From NCBI RefSeq assembly GCF_040807025.1, contig NC_090943.1, positions 138,023,950 to 138,087,949 on the forward strand: a stretch of DNA of 64,000 nt. The letters are read 5' to 3'. Of the stretch, positions 52,488-64,000 are shown one piece after another. The number at the start of each line of letters is the position of its first letter. Position 1 is the stretch's first letter. Source of the stretch: Struthio camelus (taxonomy: Eukaryota > Chordata > Aves > Struthioniformes > Struthionidae). The notes under the pieces are model-generated. The model saw only the letters and a list, made by a program, of their open reading frames with translations. It searched no databases and was not told the origin of the DNA. A program made the position numbers and the translations under genes.

Positions 52488-53384
52488 CCAATCTTGTTCA
52501 ACTTATTCATCAGTGACCTAGATGAAGACACGGAGTGCAGCCTCAGCAAGTTTGCTAACGATACAAAACTGAGAGGAGTGGCTGACACACCAGAGGACTG
52601 TGCTACCCTTCAGGGGGACCTCAACTAACAGAAGACATGGGCAGAGAGCAACCTCATGAAGTTCAACAAAGACAAGTGCAGGGTCCTGCACCTGGGGAGG
52701 AATAACCCCATGCACCAGGACAGGCTGGGGGTTGACCTGCTGGAAAGCAGCTCTGCAGAGAAGGACCTGGGAGTCCTGGTGGACAGCAAGTTAAGCATGA
52801 GCCAGCAATGTGCCCTTGTGGCTGAGAAGGTATCCTGGGGTGCATTAGGAAGATCATCACCAGCAGGTGGAGGGAGGTGACCCTCCCCCTCTCCTCAGCC
52901 CTGGGGAGGCCTCACCTGGAGTACTGTGTCCAATTCTAGGCTCCCCAGTAGAAGAGGGAGATGGAGCTCCTGGAGCAAGTCCAGCGAAGGGCTACTAAGA
53001 TGTTGAAGGGACTGGAGCATCTCTCCTATGAGGAAAAGCTGAGGGAGCTCAGCCTGAGAGATTTGATCAGTGTGTATAAGTATCTGAAGTGAAGGTGTCA
53101 AGAGGACAGGGCCAGGCTCTACTCAGTGGTGCCCAGTGACAAGACAAGAGGCAACGGGCACCAACTGAAACACAGGAAGTTCCATCTAAACATGAGGAAA
53201 AACTTCTTTGTTCCAGTTCTGTCACCTCACAGCAGGCTGCCTAGAGAGGCTGTGGAGTTTCCATCCTTGGAGATATTCAAAAGCCATCTGAACGCAATCC
53301 TGGGCAACCTTGCTTGAGCAGGGGGGGTTGGACTAGATGATCTCCAGAGCTCCCTTCCAACCTCAGCCTTTCTGTGGTTCTCTG
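52488..53384 (+). repeat. CR1 LINE fragment, late reverse transcriptase to 3' end
   Basis: A 5'-truncated CR1 of about 0.9 kb. It starts in the reverse transcriptase at the '[20 protein letters not shown]' block. There the catalytic FADD is changed to FAND (about 52551-52562). A stop codon follows at about 52626-52628, then the '[19 protein letters not shown]' block and the rest of ORF2. The 3' end has 'gttggactagatgatctcc' and a degraded octamer tail. It is clearly more complete than the copy 1.8 kb upstream. It has no intact ORF and is non-functional. Confidence 0.96.
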
Positions 53385-56300
53385 AATGACCTGATATGGT
53401 TCTTTTTGTAACTGACAGTTCATTTTTCAGAAAACTGTCTTTAAAAAAAAAAGAATTAATTCTGTACTGCTCATGATGCAAAGAACAGAATGAAAACATG
53501 AGCAAAGTGTAATGCATACAGTTAACATGGGCTATATATACAGCTTAAAATAACAGCAAAAATTAGGTAAAGCAATTTAGGGGGAAAAAAAGGAGAAATG
53601 AAGCTTCTGTGGCATTCAAAAGAACTAATTTAAAAAAAATTGATTTGGCTTAATTATCTTTAATTGCACATACCTGTATGGAATCTGCATGAATATCAGC
53701 AACCTGTTTCTGGAATTGGCTCTCAGCACTGTATGTAAGCTATGGAGGGAACAAAATCCAGTTTCAATAGCCTTTTAATATCTAATCTCTGAAGAGAGAG
53801 AATATTTTGCCACTGAATTTCTGTGAACAGCTACAAACGTGCATCATTTGGACTGATTTTTTTTTTTCCTTCCAGCATGATTATATCCCTTTACTTTTTA
53901 TATACAGCAGCCCTTGTATAACAGCAGCCCTAAGCTGTTACTATACTCCAGCATCTCTTTTGGTCTCTTCTGTGGGGTTAGCTCGAGGAAAAGTGTCAGA
54001 TGCCTGGTGCAGCAAACTGCCAGGGTTGTCTGCATTGCTTCTGGAAGACCTGGAAAATCAGGGTGACTGATTCTGAAAAATGGATTGGTGTGTAGGGAAG
54101 GCCTCTGTAGAGATGGCTCTTTCCAGAAGGAGCTGTTGTGAGCCCTGTCATCCTCCCTCCTTCCATCCCCTGGCTCCTGTTGCACAAGCAACACACTCAG
54201 CACTCCAGGGCCCTTTGTTAGGTCTCTTTTGCACTTCTGACCCTTTTCTGGCACTTCCCTTTCTTCTGGCAGAGTGGTTAGGTTTTGGCTTCTCATCCCT
54301 TTGGCATTCATTTTGTTCATGCTAAAGTTTTTTTCAGTCAGCGCTGCTTGTTGGCTGCTCTTTCCCCAAGAGCTAGCTCCTGTGCTCACCCTGCTGGTGG
54401 CATCAGCTGAAAATTGAATATGTAGCACGTGCTGTTGGCATGCCATTGATTGCCTCTCTGTTCCTGTGCTGCAGAGATGATGGTGTAGTATGGTTACTTC
54501 TGGAAGAGGTTCTTGCTTATTTCTGCCTTTTAACAGAAGGCATAGGACGCATCAGTGGTTGAAGATCACTTTATTGCTTCTTGAAGAGGGAACTGTCTTA
54601 GAGGGAACTGAACTTGAAGAACTGTCCTACTTTCACAGACACTTACTCTTTTCCCTTTTCTAAGGAAAGTGGACTATGTCCATCAATGGTGGTCAGCATT
54701 ACATTTTATCATGCAGGAAGACATAGAACCAGTTCATAAATTAGTGTACCTACCAACGCTGAGGGCCTCTAAAAGTTTGGCATGTGAAATGGACCTCTCT
54801 TGTGCAATTTAGGTGTGAAATTTCTCCTTGAAAGTAGCAGAACTAGCTAGAATTGAAGCACTGACAGCATTATTTACTCCTAGGCCTAGCACTGGTATTT
54901 GGGCTATATCACTTGGATTTCCTGGGTGCTTCAATCTGCAAAATCACGCTGCTGACTGTTTTTTCTTGTTACTTGAGGAGGTGCAAAAAGTTTGCTGCTC
55001 TTATCAAACTATATAACCACAGATTCAAATTTTTGTTTGTGTTATTTTCATCCTTGCATGCTACATTCTGCACCTCTTCTGCTGAAATTCACTTCAGTAA
55101 AGACAAATGATCACTGCACATTTCAGGAAGACTTGAATTTACTGTGCTCACATTGAGCCACCCTGCTCAGTGGCAATGCTTTTTAGCGGAGACTCTGCAT
55201 TGCGTTATTATAACTGTTGTTTCACTTGAAGCACTGACAATCTCATGTTTCTCCAGAGTATACTGGTAGAGATCTTAGGCGCTGTGGTGAAAATAGATTG
55301 GTGGGCGCTACAGGGTTTGATAGCAATGTGCATGGAGGAGGTGGAAGACAATGATTATGCTATTGCATGACTCATTTCTTGCTCTGAAGTACAGGTAACC
55401 TTCCATGATTGCAAAGGAAATTGAAACTCAAAGAACTTCAAGAGTCCTCAGGTGCAGACTAGCCTCAGTTGCTCAGCGCAACCATGCACAGAAGGTTCCT
55501 TTCACTTCTGCCTGGATGAAGTGAGGATCAGGCTGGGAAAACGATATATTGGAGCAGCTCTCCGTATTCAGGTCTAACCCAGGCAGACTCAGGGACTGCC
55601 TTAGAAAATGCACTGGTTTCTATGGAGCAGTATACGATTGCACAATGTCTGAGGAATAAGGGTGAAGCAAGTCTTTTCTGTTCCTCTTTTTCTTGCACAG
55701 TTTACTTAGAGAGTGACGGCTAAAATGCAACTGGGAAGTAGAAGATGAGTGAAGGTTTTCTTCCAGTCTGATCTCATGTGGCCAGGTCTGGCTTGAGATA
55801 CTCAGAATAATGCAGGTGTAACAACTATGCTTGCTGGAAAGGGCAAAGCCCCAATATGGAGCTTAAAGGTTCAAGAACATTTACTGTGCAACAAAATGCA
55901 CTTTCATTGCATCTTACAGGAGATGCTGAAGGTGTTCGTAGGCTATAAATCTGAGGGAGCAGATGAGCTTGCTGAGTAATATTTAACTTATGTAAGCTTC
56001 CAGAGGAAAGGAAAGAACTGTGTCTTTCTTTCCCGGAAAGTAGAGTAGTGTTCAAAGGCTCTGAAGATGTTTTACTCTTTTATATTTGATATGTAATTAG
56101 GCATTTGGAAATAAAAAGACATCTACAATTGTGTGTTTTCTATTGTGAATTACTCTGAAATATAGAAGAACATAATTTTAATTTTATGGATATGGTCTTT
56201 GAAAATACCCAAGGGCACCATTAACTAACATAAAAGGTAAATAAAATTACCTTTTCAATAAAAAGGTAATTTGTTGGAAAATCCAGAGGATTTGCATCCA

Positions 56301-56907
56301 GCATGTGTGCCTAGATGCATCTTTATATATTTAATGGCAAGGTAACTTTAAGGAATAAAGGGTACATTTTGCTTAATATGAAAGTGTGTGTTAATTTTTA
56401 TGTTTATAGCGCCTTAGAAACTAATTAAACTACTTGAAAATTAGACCTCACTCAGCCTAACTGAGCGTTCAAATGTCCTAGAATGACTAATCGTGGTAAA
56501 TTTTGATCACAAATACAGATGCAAATACAACAGGTAAGAAGAAAAGATAGATGGAGAGAGGAATGGGAAAAAAATGACTGGAGATAAAATTGCTTGCTCT
56601 GAATTTGTAATCTTCTTGGGGGTGGAGGTGCAAAGGAGCAGAACTGACCTGTAGCTTCTTTCTTAGTTCTTATTGATGCTTTTACATTCACCAGATTGTA
56701 TTACTTAATTTCAGTGGTGAAAAAGAGATGTTTTTCCGCAAAGTGGTAAAACCTGTTGCATAGGACTGCTAAGTATATTTTATTCGTTAGATTTGTTTGG
56801 AGCTATTTTGCAGTTCACACTATTTGGGATATTTGGGATCAGGTTTTTGCCATTCTCTCTTCAGTAACTTAAATATTAGGAGCCTGGGAGCCTATCAGTC
56901 TTTTCTT
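53385..56907. other. Intergenic DNA with one unassigned long ORF
   Basis: Mostly AT-rich sequence. Between 53898 and 54446 the minus strand is open for 182 codons from an ATG, overlapped by plus-strand open frames at 53807-54070 and 54080-54325. The segment is somewhat GC-richer than its flanks. No domain, signal peptide or homologue is recognised, so it is not called as a gene. The remainder shows no supportable feature. Confidence 0.5.
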
Positions 56908-57050
56908 GACTAGACTAAAAGAATTCTGTTTCTTCAACCTTGTGCAGTACTATTCTCCACACCTCTTATTCTTGTTTTCCTTTGAACCCTTGAGTTCTGC
57001 TCACGCTTTTGTTGAAGCAGCATATTCCATACTGAATGTCAATGTGTAGC
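56908..57050 (-). repeat. Ancient CR1-like remnant, minus orientation
   Basis: On the plus strand the order of blocks (GACTAAA..., TTCTTCAACCTT, CTCTTATTCTTGTTTTCCTTTGAACC, CCATACTGAA) follows the reverse complement of older amniote CR1 families. Identity is low and indels are frequent, so subfamily and exact limits are uncertain. Confidence 0.45.
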
Positions 57051-60000
57051 ACTGCAGTTTAATTTCTTCTAATTGTAGAACATGCTAAGCCACATGCTGC
57101 TTCAGCCCAGCAGCCTTAACATGTGTGATGTGGGCTAACCATGCTCTCATGTGCTCTCTGAAATGGTAGCTCTCTAATGCCTGTGTGTACATTTCATGAA
57201 ACTATGAAAACACAGAAAATCATAGCAAACCAGCATGGATGGAATGACCCTGCCTGCTTTTAGAACTACTAAATTATATGAAAGGGAATGGAGTATAAAC
57301 ATGAAAGTAACTATAACTATTATCATGCAGTTATCAAATGCCTTTTTGTGCAACAGTCTGTAGCAATAACATTAGAGCATTTTAAGTCAGTGAGACAGCT
57401 GTAAAGAAGGTGGAAAACAGGAGTATCAAAGTAAGAATATACTGCATATAGATTTTTATATTCCAGTTCTTAAGTAACCTGAAAAGTCATTATGCCTCAA
57501 ACACAGTAGGTGCCTCAAACACAGCAGGCAGCTTACTTTTTAGAAAAGGGTGGCAAATGACTACAAGACTTAGCTAGCCATTTTCCCTATATAACAGTTT
57601 TGCTACTCTAAGCATAGGGCCCACAGAAGATCGCTTTTCTGATCATGCCCCCATGGAAGGGAAAATTTGGAGCAGAGGAACCCAGCTGTAGCCTAAACTT
57701 AGCCTCAAAGATCTGGCATATTTCTCTAAGCAGTAATTTAGAGGTGGGCATCATTCTGCTTAATAATGAAGTAAAATAAGAATATTTTTTAGCATTCCTC
57801 TCTCAAATTGCGTAAATTAATCTATTGATCTTGGACGAAAACTGTTCCTAAGGTCCTTGTGCGATTATTGTCTTAAAGATGGGCACTGACGGGTGAGTGC
57901 ACCTGTTTAAGAGGTAGAACACCCTTCAGATTTCAGGGAGTATCACTGCCTTGCAGAACAGTGCAGTTGAGCAGGCATTTCCACATCAGAAAATCAGCAG
58001 TCCGTGCATGGTGCTGTCTGGAGCCAATAAAGTTGTGAAGGAGGACAGCAGCCCCTTTAACTTCATTAGTAAATCTTTAGTTCTTCTGAAGCTAGCCACT
58101 CCGTTGACTAATTAGAAAGTTCTTACTATTTATGAGGGACATAATTTTCATTTAAAAACAAAACTAAAAATTTTAACATCTTCAAAGGAGAAGCTCTTTG
58201 CAAAATTGCCTTATGAATTTGCATCATAATTTGAAACAACAGGGAAACTCTTTCAAAAATTTTCTTTTCTCCCGTTCAAAATAAAACAAACCCTTAATAC
58301 ACAAACCTCCAGAACTCTGTCCTGTGGATAGCAATTCTGCACACTTTCAAACATCTTTAGTGAACCTTGTCAAGCTTCATATACTTGTTGAATTTGAATT
58401 TATTGCAGTTAGAATGAGATAAAAGCTAATGAACAGAATCCATTGTTTTCCCAACTTCCTATCATTAATGGCTCCCAGACTGTGTGCCTTTTGTCATTGT
58501 CCACTCTTATAGCCTTGAATGTGAATTGATGGAGTATTTCTACATTTGCCCCCCAGTACACTATTTATCCACGGGCAGAACAGTCAGATACAATGTCCCT
58601 CACTTCTAGTGATTTATAGTGGCATTTGTTTACTATGTTACTGAGCTTTTTTTAGTATTCTACAATTCGATTTTCTGTGGGTTTTTTAATGTCTTCACCT
58701 CTTATTTATTAACTAATACTCCTGTTTACTCTTCTTGATGTATGCATTCTGCAGAGAAAAAACCAATAGTAAACACTTTGAGGGTTTCAAGGTTGTCTTA
58801 GCAGGGCTAACTTTGCATACAAGAAATTATAGAGATAGATAGTTTTCTTCTGAGGCCTTTCAGACTTGCCCCATTTATGCTTCGTACACTGCACAGAAGC
58901 CACCCAAGTGCAGTCTCTCACCTGTAATAAATGTGATGGAAATGAAGTTTGCCTGCCTTTGTATGCACAGTGATATAAAAGGCTGTGCACAGCTGGTAAA
59001 GCAGATAAGGTGGTCTGTAGAAATCTGTTCGTATGAAGCAGCTATCCATAGCTTGCATGCTGGGATTGGTATTTCCAGGGTTGAATACACAGCAAGGGTC
59101 CTGGAGTTGGTTAGATGAGTTTGTACAGAAGCACACTGTAAAACTTATCCTCTGCAAAAAGGAGGCCTACCTTTTAAAAAAATCTTTTAGAAACACTTCT
59201 CTTTCAGAATTCAGATCGTTTTTCCTTTTATGAATAAAATAATGAAGGACTTATGTCATTACTCATGCCCTAAAACAATGCTGTTTACTCATAGCTGACA
59301 AGTATTACCTCTTTTTCAGTTGGATAATTTATGCTAGCAGTGAATAGTTCTCTTATACTGAAAATATTGCTAGGGAGGCTGCCAGCTGGTAAAAGATACA
59401 TTGCTATTTAGGAGGAAGCAAATAAATATCTATCAGTACTGACTTTTGGTTGGGATAGGGTTTTTCTGCTTTAGTATGACTTCTTTATTTCCTTTATTTG
59501 TCATCTCTTATGTCCACTTATTTTCCACAAAAATATATTTTTCTTTTTTCTTTTTTTTAAACAAAGTCTCATAGTTAAGGAAACCTTAAAACTCTCTTCT
59601 ATTTACATGTTTCCAAATAATGTTGTCTTTAAGTGAAGTGTTCCTGTTTCTAGCACATTCAAATTGGGTTTTCCCAAAAGAAGCAATGCTTGGCTGTGTT
59701 AGTGTGATGCAGATAATCTTGCTTTTTGGTTCTGAGGTACTAGTTAGAGCTAGTATTAAGTACAGAGGGAAAAAAATGGGTTCAAAATGTTTGTTAACAA
59801 GTATAGGACATCCTTTATGGAGGTGTCAGCTTGCGAATGAATGGAGTAATTAAATAAGAAAACAACCAAAATGTAATATTAAGATATTTGCTCAAGGTCT
59901 GATTCCTCTGAAATGCATCCACTTCAAATTATGTAATGTCATCCTGATACTATAGATCGTCAGATTGAGTCCCTGCTTGTGTGAAACTGATAGCAAAAAC

Positions 60001-60454
60001 TCTCTTCCCATCAATGCAAAGACCTCATATGCTATGTTGTTAAGATCTCAAATAAATAAATATTAATGGTGCAGAGTGTGGCATGCTCTTGACATGAACG
60101 TTTCAGACTTGCTTTCTCATTGGTTATGTAGGTTATATTAAAGCTTAAAACAACATTGACCTCAATTAGCTGAGGAGTTCGCCCAGAAGATCAGGTCCCT
60201 GAATGTGGAATTGGTATGCCTGCCCCAGTAAACAGTTCTTACCTAGAGTTTTCATCTGAAGGAAGAAAAGCTTTCATTTCTTCACCAGCACGTATTCACA
60301 AAAGTAGATCTATTTGGTGAGGGAAAGCTATCTGCCTAAACTTTGCCAAGAACAGACTCCCTATCAAATGGGACCAGTATGATTGATGTGCTGAGCTGTA
60401 TGACTTTGAATTACTTCTGCTAACTGCAGTCTGAGTAGAGAAGACCACCATCCT
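57051..60454. other. Intergenic DNA, no gene seen
   Basis: AT-rich sequence without a recognisable gene. It contains a small local duplication at 57493-57528 and a T-rich tract near 59530-59560. Parts around 58100-58520 look like unbroken single-copy sequence rich in TAAT/ATTA motifs, but function cannot be read from this. Confidence 0.55.
57493..57528. repeat. 18-bp tandem duplication
   Basis: The unit TGCCTCAAACACAGTAGG (57493-57510) is followed directly by a second copy differing at one base (57511-57528). Confidence 0.9.
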
Positions 60455-60690
60455 GGAAGATGATGCCAGACTCTTCTCAGTGGCATCCAATGAAAGGACA
60501 AGAAGCAATGGGCAGAAACTGAAATACAATAACTTCCTTTTAAACATAAGAAAAAAACTTCTTTACTTTGACGGTGAACACTGGAACAGGTTGCCTAGAG
60601 AGACTATGGAGTCTCCATCCTTGGAGATACTCAAAACCAGAATAGAAATTATTTAGAGCAACCTGACCTTGCTTTGAGCAGGGAGGTTAG
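60455..60690 (+). repeat. CR1 LINE fragment, truncated at both ends
   Basis: About 236 bases of the CR1 ORF2 end and 3'UTR. It contains variants of 'gactcttctcagtggc', 'acaagaagcaatgggcagaaac', 'acaggttgcctagagagac' and 'tgagcagggaggtt'. It stops just before the 'ggttggactagatgatc' segment and octamer tail, so the 3' end is missing as well as the 5' end. Divergence is high. Confidence 0.88.
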
Positions 60691-62987
60691 TTATTCAGTG
60701 GAATAAACTTATGTAATAGCGGTTCAACATCCAGCTCTGTGACACTCCAGCTTTCCAGGCTGGATCAAGATCAAAGGCTCTTAGTTACCAGAGCATTCAG
60801 GCACTGCAGCAGTCCTGAGGTCACTCAGGTATTGCTGTGTCCATGTTCCCGTTGATAAGTGTGTATAATGCCTTGTAATCGCCAATGCCACCGACTGTTA
60901 TAAGTCCAAACCGTATTAAAGCCATTGACCTGTATTCCTTGTGGAAGATATTCTCCTGGCTTGTCTTGCCTTTGGATCCTGTCCTCCTAAGCGAGTGCTG
61001 AGGTAAACACTATGCTGGATTCAGTGTAGTGGGGTTGATCTGGAGCAGGTAGCTGAGTCAAGTCCTCCAACATCCTAGGGGAGAGGTAAGGCCACCTAAT
61101 GCAAGACTGCTCTGTAGTGGATCTCTCAGTTTTTGAATCAGTGATAAACACCTCTGTTATGCCAGCCCATTTCCTCTAGGAAAGGTTCTGCAGCTTGAAA
61201 ACCTAAGCCTTTGGGAGAAACTCTCAGGCTAGGTCGGCTAGGTCAGCATAGTCATAGGGACTGTACCTGTTCTCTGTCTTTTTCCCTTGGCTAGCTTGGC
61301 TTAGTTCGCTCTGTTTTCTAAGATCCATGAGCCCGCATATATGTCCTACGAACTATGAGACAGTCTTGGAAAATAACAAACTATCTTTGCAATTTGGTTT
61401 GCAAGGCCAAGTGCCACCATATGAAAGTGGATCTATCCCCTTGTATTTCAGAGTCTTATTTATGAAAAACAAATATCATTTCCCTTCCCTTTCTACTTTG
61501 TGAAGAGCATGGAAGAGAAACATGTATGTACCCTTACATGTATGTACAGCAAGTGTACTTGAAACACAGAGCTGTAGTATCCTCTGGAACAGAGTAGGTA
61601 TCTCTGCAATGTCATTGGATTCCCCATCAATATTATTGTTTTGTATTATAAAACATCCTTCTGGTTTATGCTGAGATTTTGCAAACATCCCTCTAACAAT
61701 ATGTATTTTTAGTAACCATTTGCAAACAAATAGTAATGATAATTTTCATAAAAAAGAATTTTTAGTCTAAAAGATAGTTACCAAATGATTGAAGGAACTT
61801 GAAAATACAGTATGAAATTCTAGCACCCTCACATATCTGAGAGTTTTGCCATAGACTTCATTGTGCAAATAATATCTTCTTGATTTTTGAGACTAATGAA
61901 AAGGGCTTTGTTTTTTTCCCAAGGAGCAGCATCTTACCAGACAGTTTAAACTTCTTGCTTCAAAGCAGGTCTCATAAAAAACCTGTATGACAAAAGGAGC
62001 AGGTATCCATGGTGACCAGCAATTTCCCATCCTTTGTTCTCAGTTCTTCAGAAGAAGTAAAATAGTGACTCACTGTTTTGCCTAATGGCTAGTTTTTAAA
62101 TAAGATGAGATAAACTGCAAAATGGCAGAGCTAAGTTATAATTTTGATTGCTAAAAATATTAGCTAAACTCATCTCTGGGAAGCAACCATCTTTAATGGA
62201 CTCCCCTTATTGATGAATTTATTTCATTCTAAATCAAAACAAGATAATGTAAGATAATACATAGGAAGAGGTAAATTCCCTTTATTGTCTACTTGAATTC
62301 AGTTAAGATTGCATAATAGAGTAAGCACACGATCAAGAAAAATCAAAATGAGCATCTGCAGTTTTCGTACTTCTGCTATGGAGGTTGTTGCAAATTCTAC
62401 TGATGTAGAACCGAATTCTAATTGATATCCTCTTTGACTGCTTGTATCCTGATCCCAGTGTCAGAACTGCAATACGAAATACCAATTGCATGTTAAAATC
62501 ATTACCCTATTAAAATTATATTCATGCAAAGATTGTTTTATACTTCTGATTTTCTTTGTGTGAGAGCTGCAGGTTCTAATTTTCTCACTCTATTTTTATT
62601 ATTTTACCTCTGATGTACAATTTCATAAGACAGAGAAAATGTTCAGCAGCTGAAACTTAGATTATTTTTCTCCATGCTGTACTACAAACAATTACAGAGA
62701 ATTCCTTAGGTATGCTTAGTGAAATAAAGGTAGAAATAAGAAAAACCCTTTAGAGATGAGGAAAAGTAAACCCTGGACAAATTCTCAAAGAACTTAAGCC
62801 TTTGCACAAACACTGAAGTCTTCAAAACGAACTGTTATGGTTAGATTGCCACAGACTCAGGAATTCCTGTGTCCTGAACTTCCATGAAAGAATACAGTCC
62901 TACAGTCTTGGTAGGATATACTCTGTAGATATGTATGAGTTCTTCATTTGACCTTCTTTCACACTCTTTTCTGGCTAAGCCTTTCTC
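60691..62987. other. Intergenic DNA, no gene seen
   Basis: AT-rich sequence with short, unrelated open frames and no recognisable repeat body, RNA gene or exon. Confidence 0.55.
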
Positions 62988-63070
62988 AGCAGCTACTAGC
63001 CATAGATGAAGACAGGATACTAGACTGAACGGACCTCTGGCCTAACTAAGTGCCAGTTACTCTTAGGCTC
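62988..63070 (+). repeat. Ancient CR1/L3-type LINE 3' remnant
   Basis: The stretch 'agacaggatactagactgaa' followed by 'cggacctctggcctaacta' resembles the amniote LINE 3' end 'gacaggatactgggctagatggacctttggtctgaccc'. It is short and diverged. It may belong to an old CR1 or L3 family or a SINE sharing that tail. Confidence 0.45.
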
Positions 63071-64000
63071 TTCAACCTTTAAATCTTCAGCCATGTAAAC
63101 TCATAAAGCTTCAGCAAATCACTGGAGCTGATCTATGCTGCAGAATTACCTAACCATATTCATAGCTTAATCGTTAATCATAGATCATCATTTAACTATT
63201 GCCATTAACCATAACCATGGTTAACCATTTAACCATATAGCTTCATGGTTTAAAAGAGTGCATGATAGTTCTAAAGTTTATGCTCTTTGAAAGGAAAAGG
63301 GAACCTCTGTCTTTTAATTTTCTCACTCCTTATGCATAAAAGATGATCCTGGCACTTTCTGTCATGCTATTGAAGTCAAACAGATGAAAGATTTGCAGGA
63401 GGCTTGCTGTGCTTGTGCAAGACTGAACATGGAAAAAGGGACTGGTTTGGTGAGATAGGGAGGCATTATTTTAAAACCTGGAAAAACATTCTACTTTAAA
63501 AGATATAATGTTTTTTCTTGACATTTGGAATATTTAACTAGCTTCCGGCCATCCATAACATATTGTATTTTCACTCCATATCCATAGCATTGGTTGGAGT
63601 GACAGTGTAGTCTTTCAGCATTGTTTAATTAAATGAACAAATGTGAATACAGCTTTGTATAAATTACCACATATTCTTAACTCTTACATACAACTGAGAA
63701 TAAGACATAGTTTAGAATTTGTGTAGAAGAACGCGTTCTATGCTACAGCTTTGAAAAATGCTGAAATAAGAGGTAAGAATAAATCATTTTATTAGTATCC
63801 ATCCTAGAAAAAAGAGGCCAATACTGATTGATAGCAGTTGAGGAGACTTGGTCACTTTCATATCAGTGCATGTAGAGAAAACCAAGTTACAGGATTTACT
63901 TTTTGATATTCTAATCGTCCAACACTACAGAAAATGTTACAGGGGAATAGAGCAGCTTTTGAAAGCATTAAAAATGTCCTTTATGTGAGGTTTTTCATCC
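63071..64000. other. Intergenic DNA, no gene seen, runs off the window
   Basis: AT-rich sequence. A patch at 63140-63240 is unusually rich in TAACCAT/ATGGTTA-type words on both strands. No gene or repeat family is recognised up to the right edge. Confidence 0.55.

Noticed and set aside
1..64000. A previously undescribed multi-gene system
   Set aside because: Apart from NPBWR1 and LINE fragments there is no cluster of intact coding sequences, so no such system can be supported.

Overview
The window looks like avian (bird) nuclear DNA from a gene-poor, AT-rich part of a large chromosome. Evidence for this is the set of CR1 LINE fragments, several with the bird/reptile 3' tail of ATTCTGTG-type octamers, the long stretches without coding signal, scattered A/T-rich simple repeats, and one intact vertebrate GPCR gene beside a CpG island. 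Nothing suggests a bacterial, plasmid or phage source: there are no operons, ribosome-binding sites, tRNAs, rRNAs or CRISPR arrays.

Only one gene can be called with confidence. It is a single-exon class A GPCR on the minus strand (24977-25972, 331 aa), recognised as neuropeptide B/W receptor 1 (NPBWR1, GPR7). Its 5' end lies in a sharply bounded GC-rich island (about 25970-26800) with GC boxes and a G-quadruplex-type motif, which is probably its promoter and 5'UTR. A plausible poly(A) signal for the gene sits at 24615-24620, about 360 nt after the stop codon.

Layout. 1-2650: unidentified sequence with broken coding-like fragments on the minus strand, possibly an old retroelement or pseudogene. 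2651-24614: intergenic DNA with simple repeats and small local duplications. 24615-26800: NPBWR1 and its CpG island. 26801-64000: intergenic DNA with five clear CR1 fragments (28.4, 35.2, 50.2, 52.5 and 60.5 kb) and two much older CR1-like remnants (56.9 and 63.0 kb).

No multi-gene system is visible. The best leads are the unidentified 5' segment, the NPBWR1 promoter island, two long unassigned ORFs, and a few AT-rich stretches that could be conserved regulatory elements of the NPBWR1 region. None of these is established by the sequence alone.
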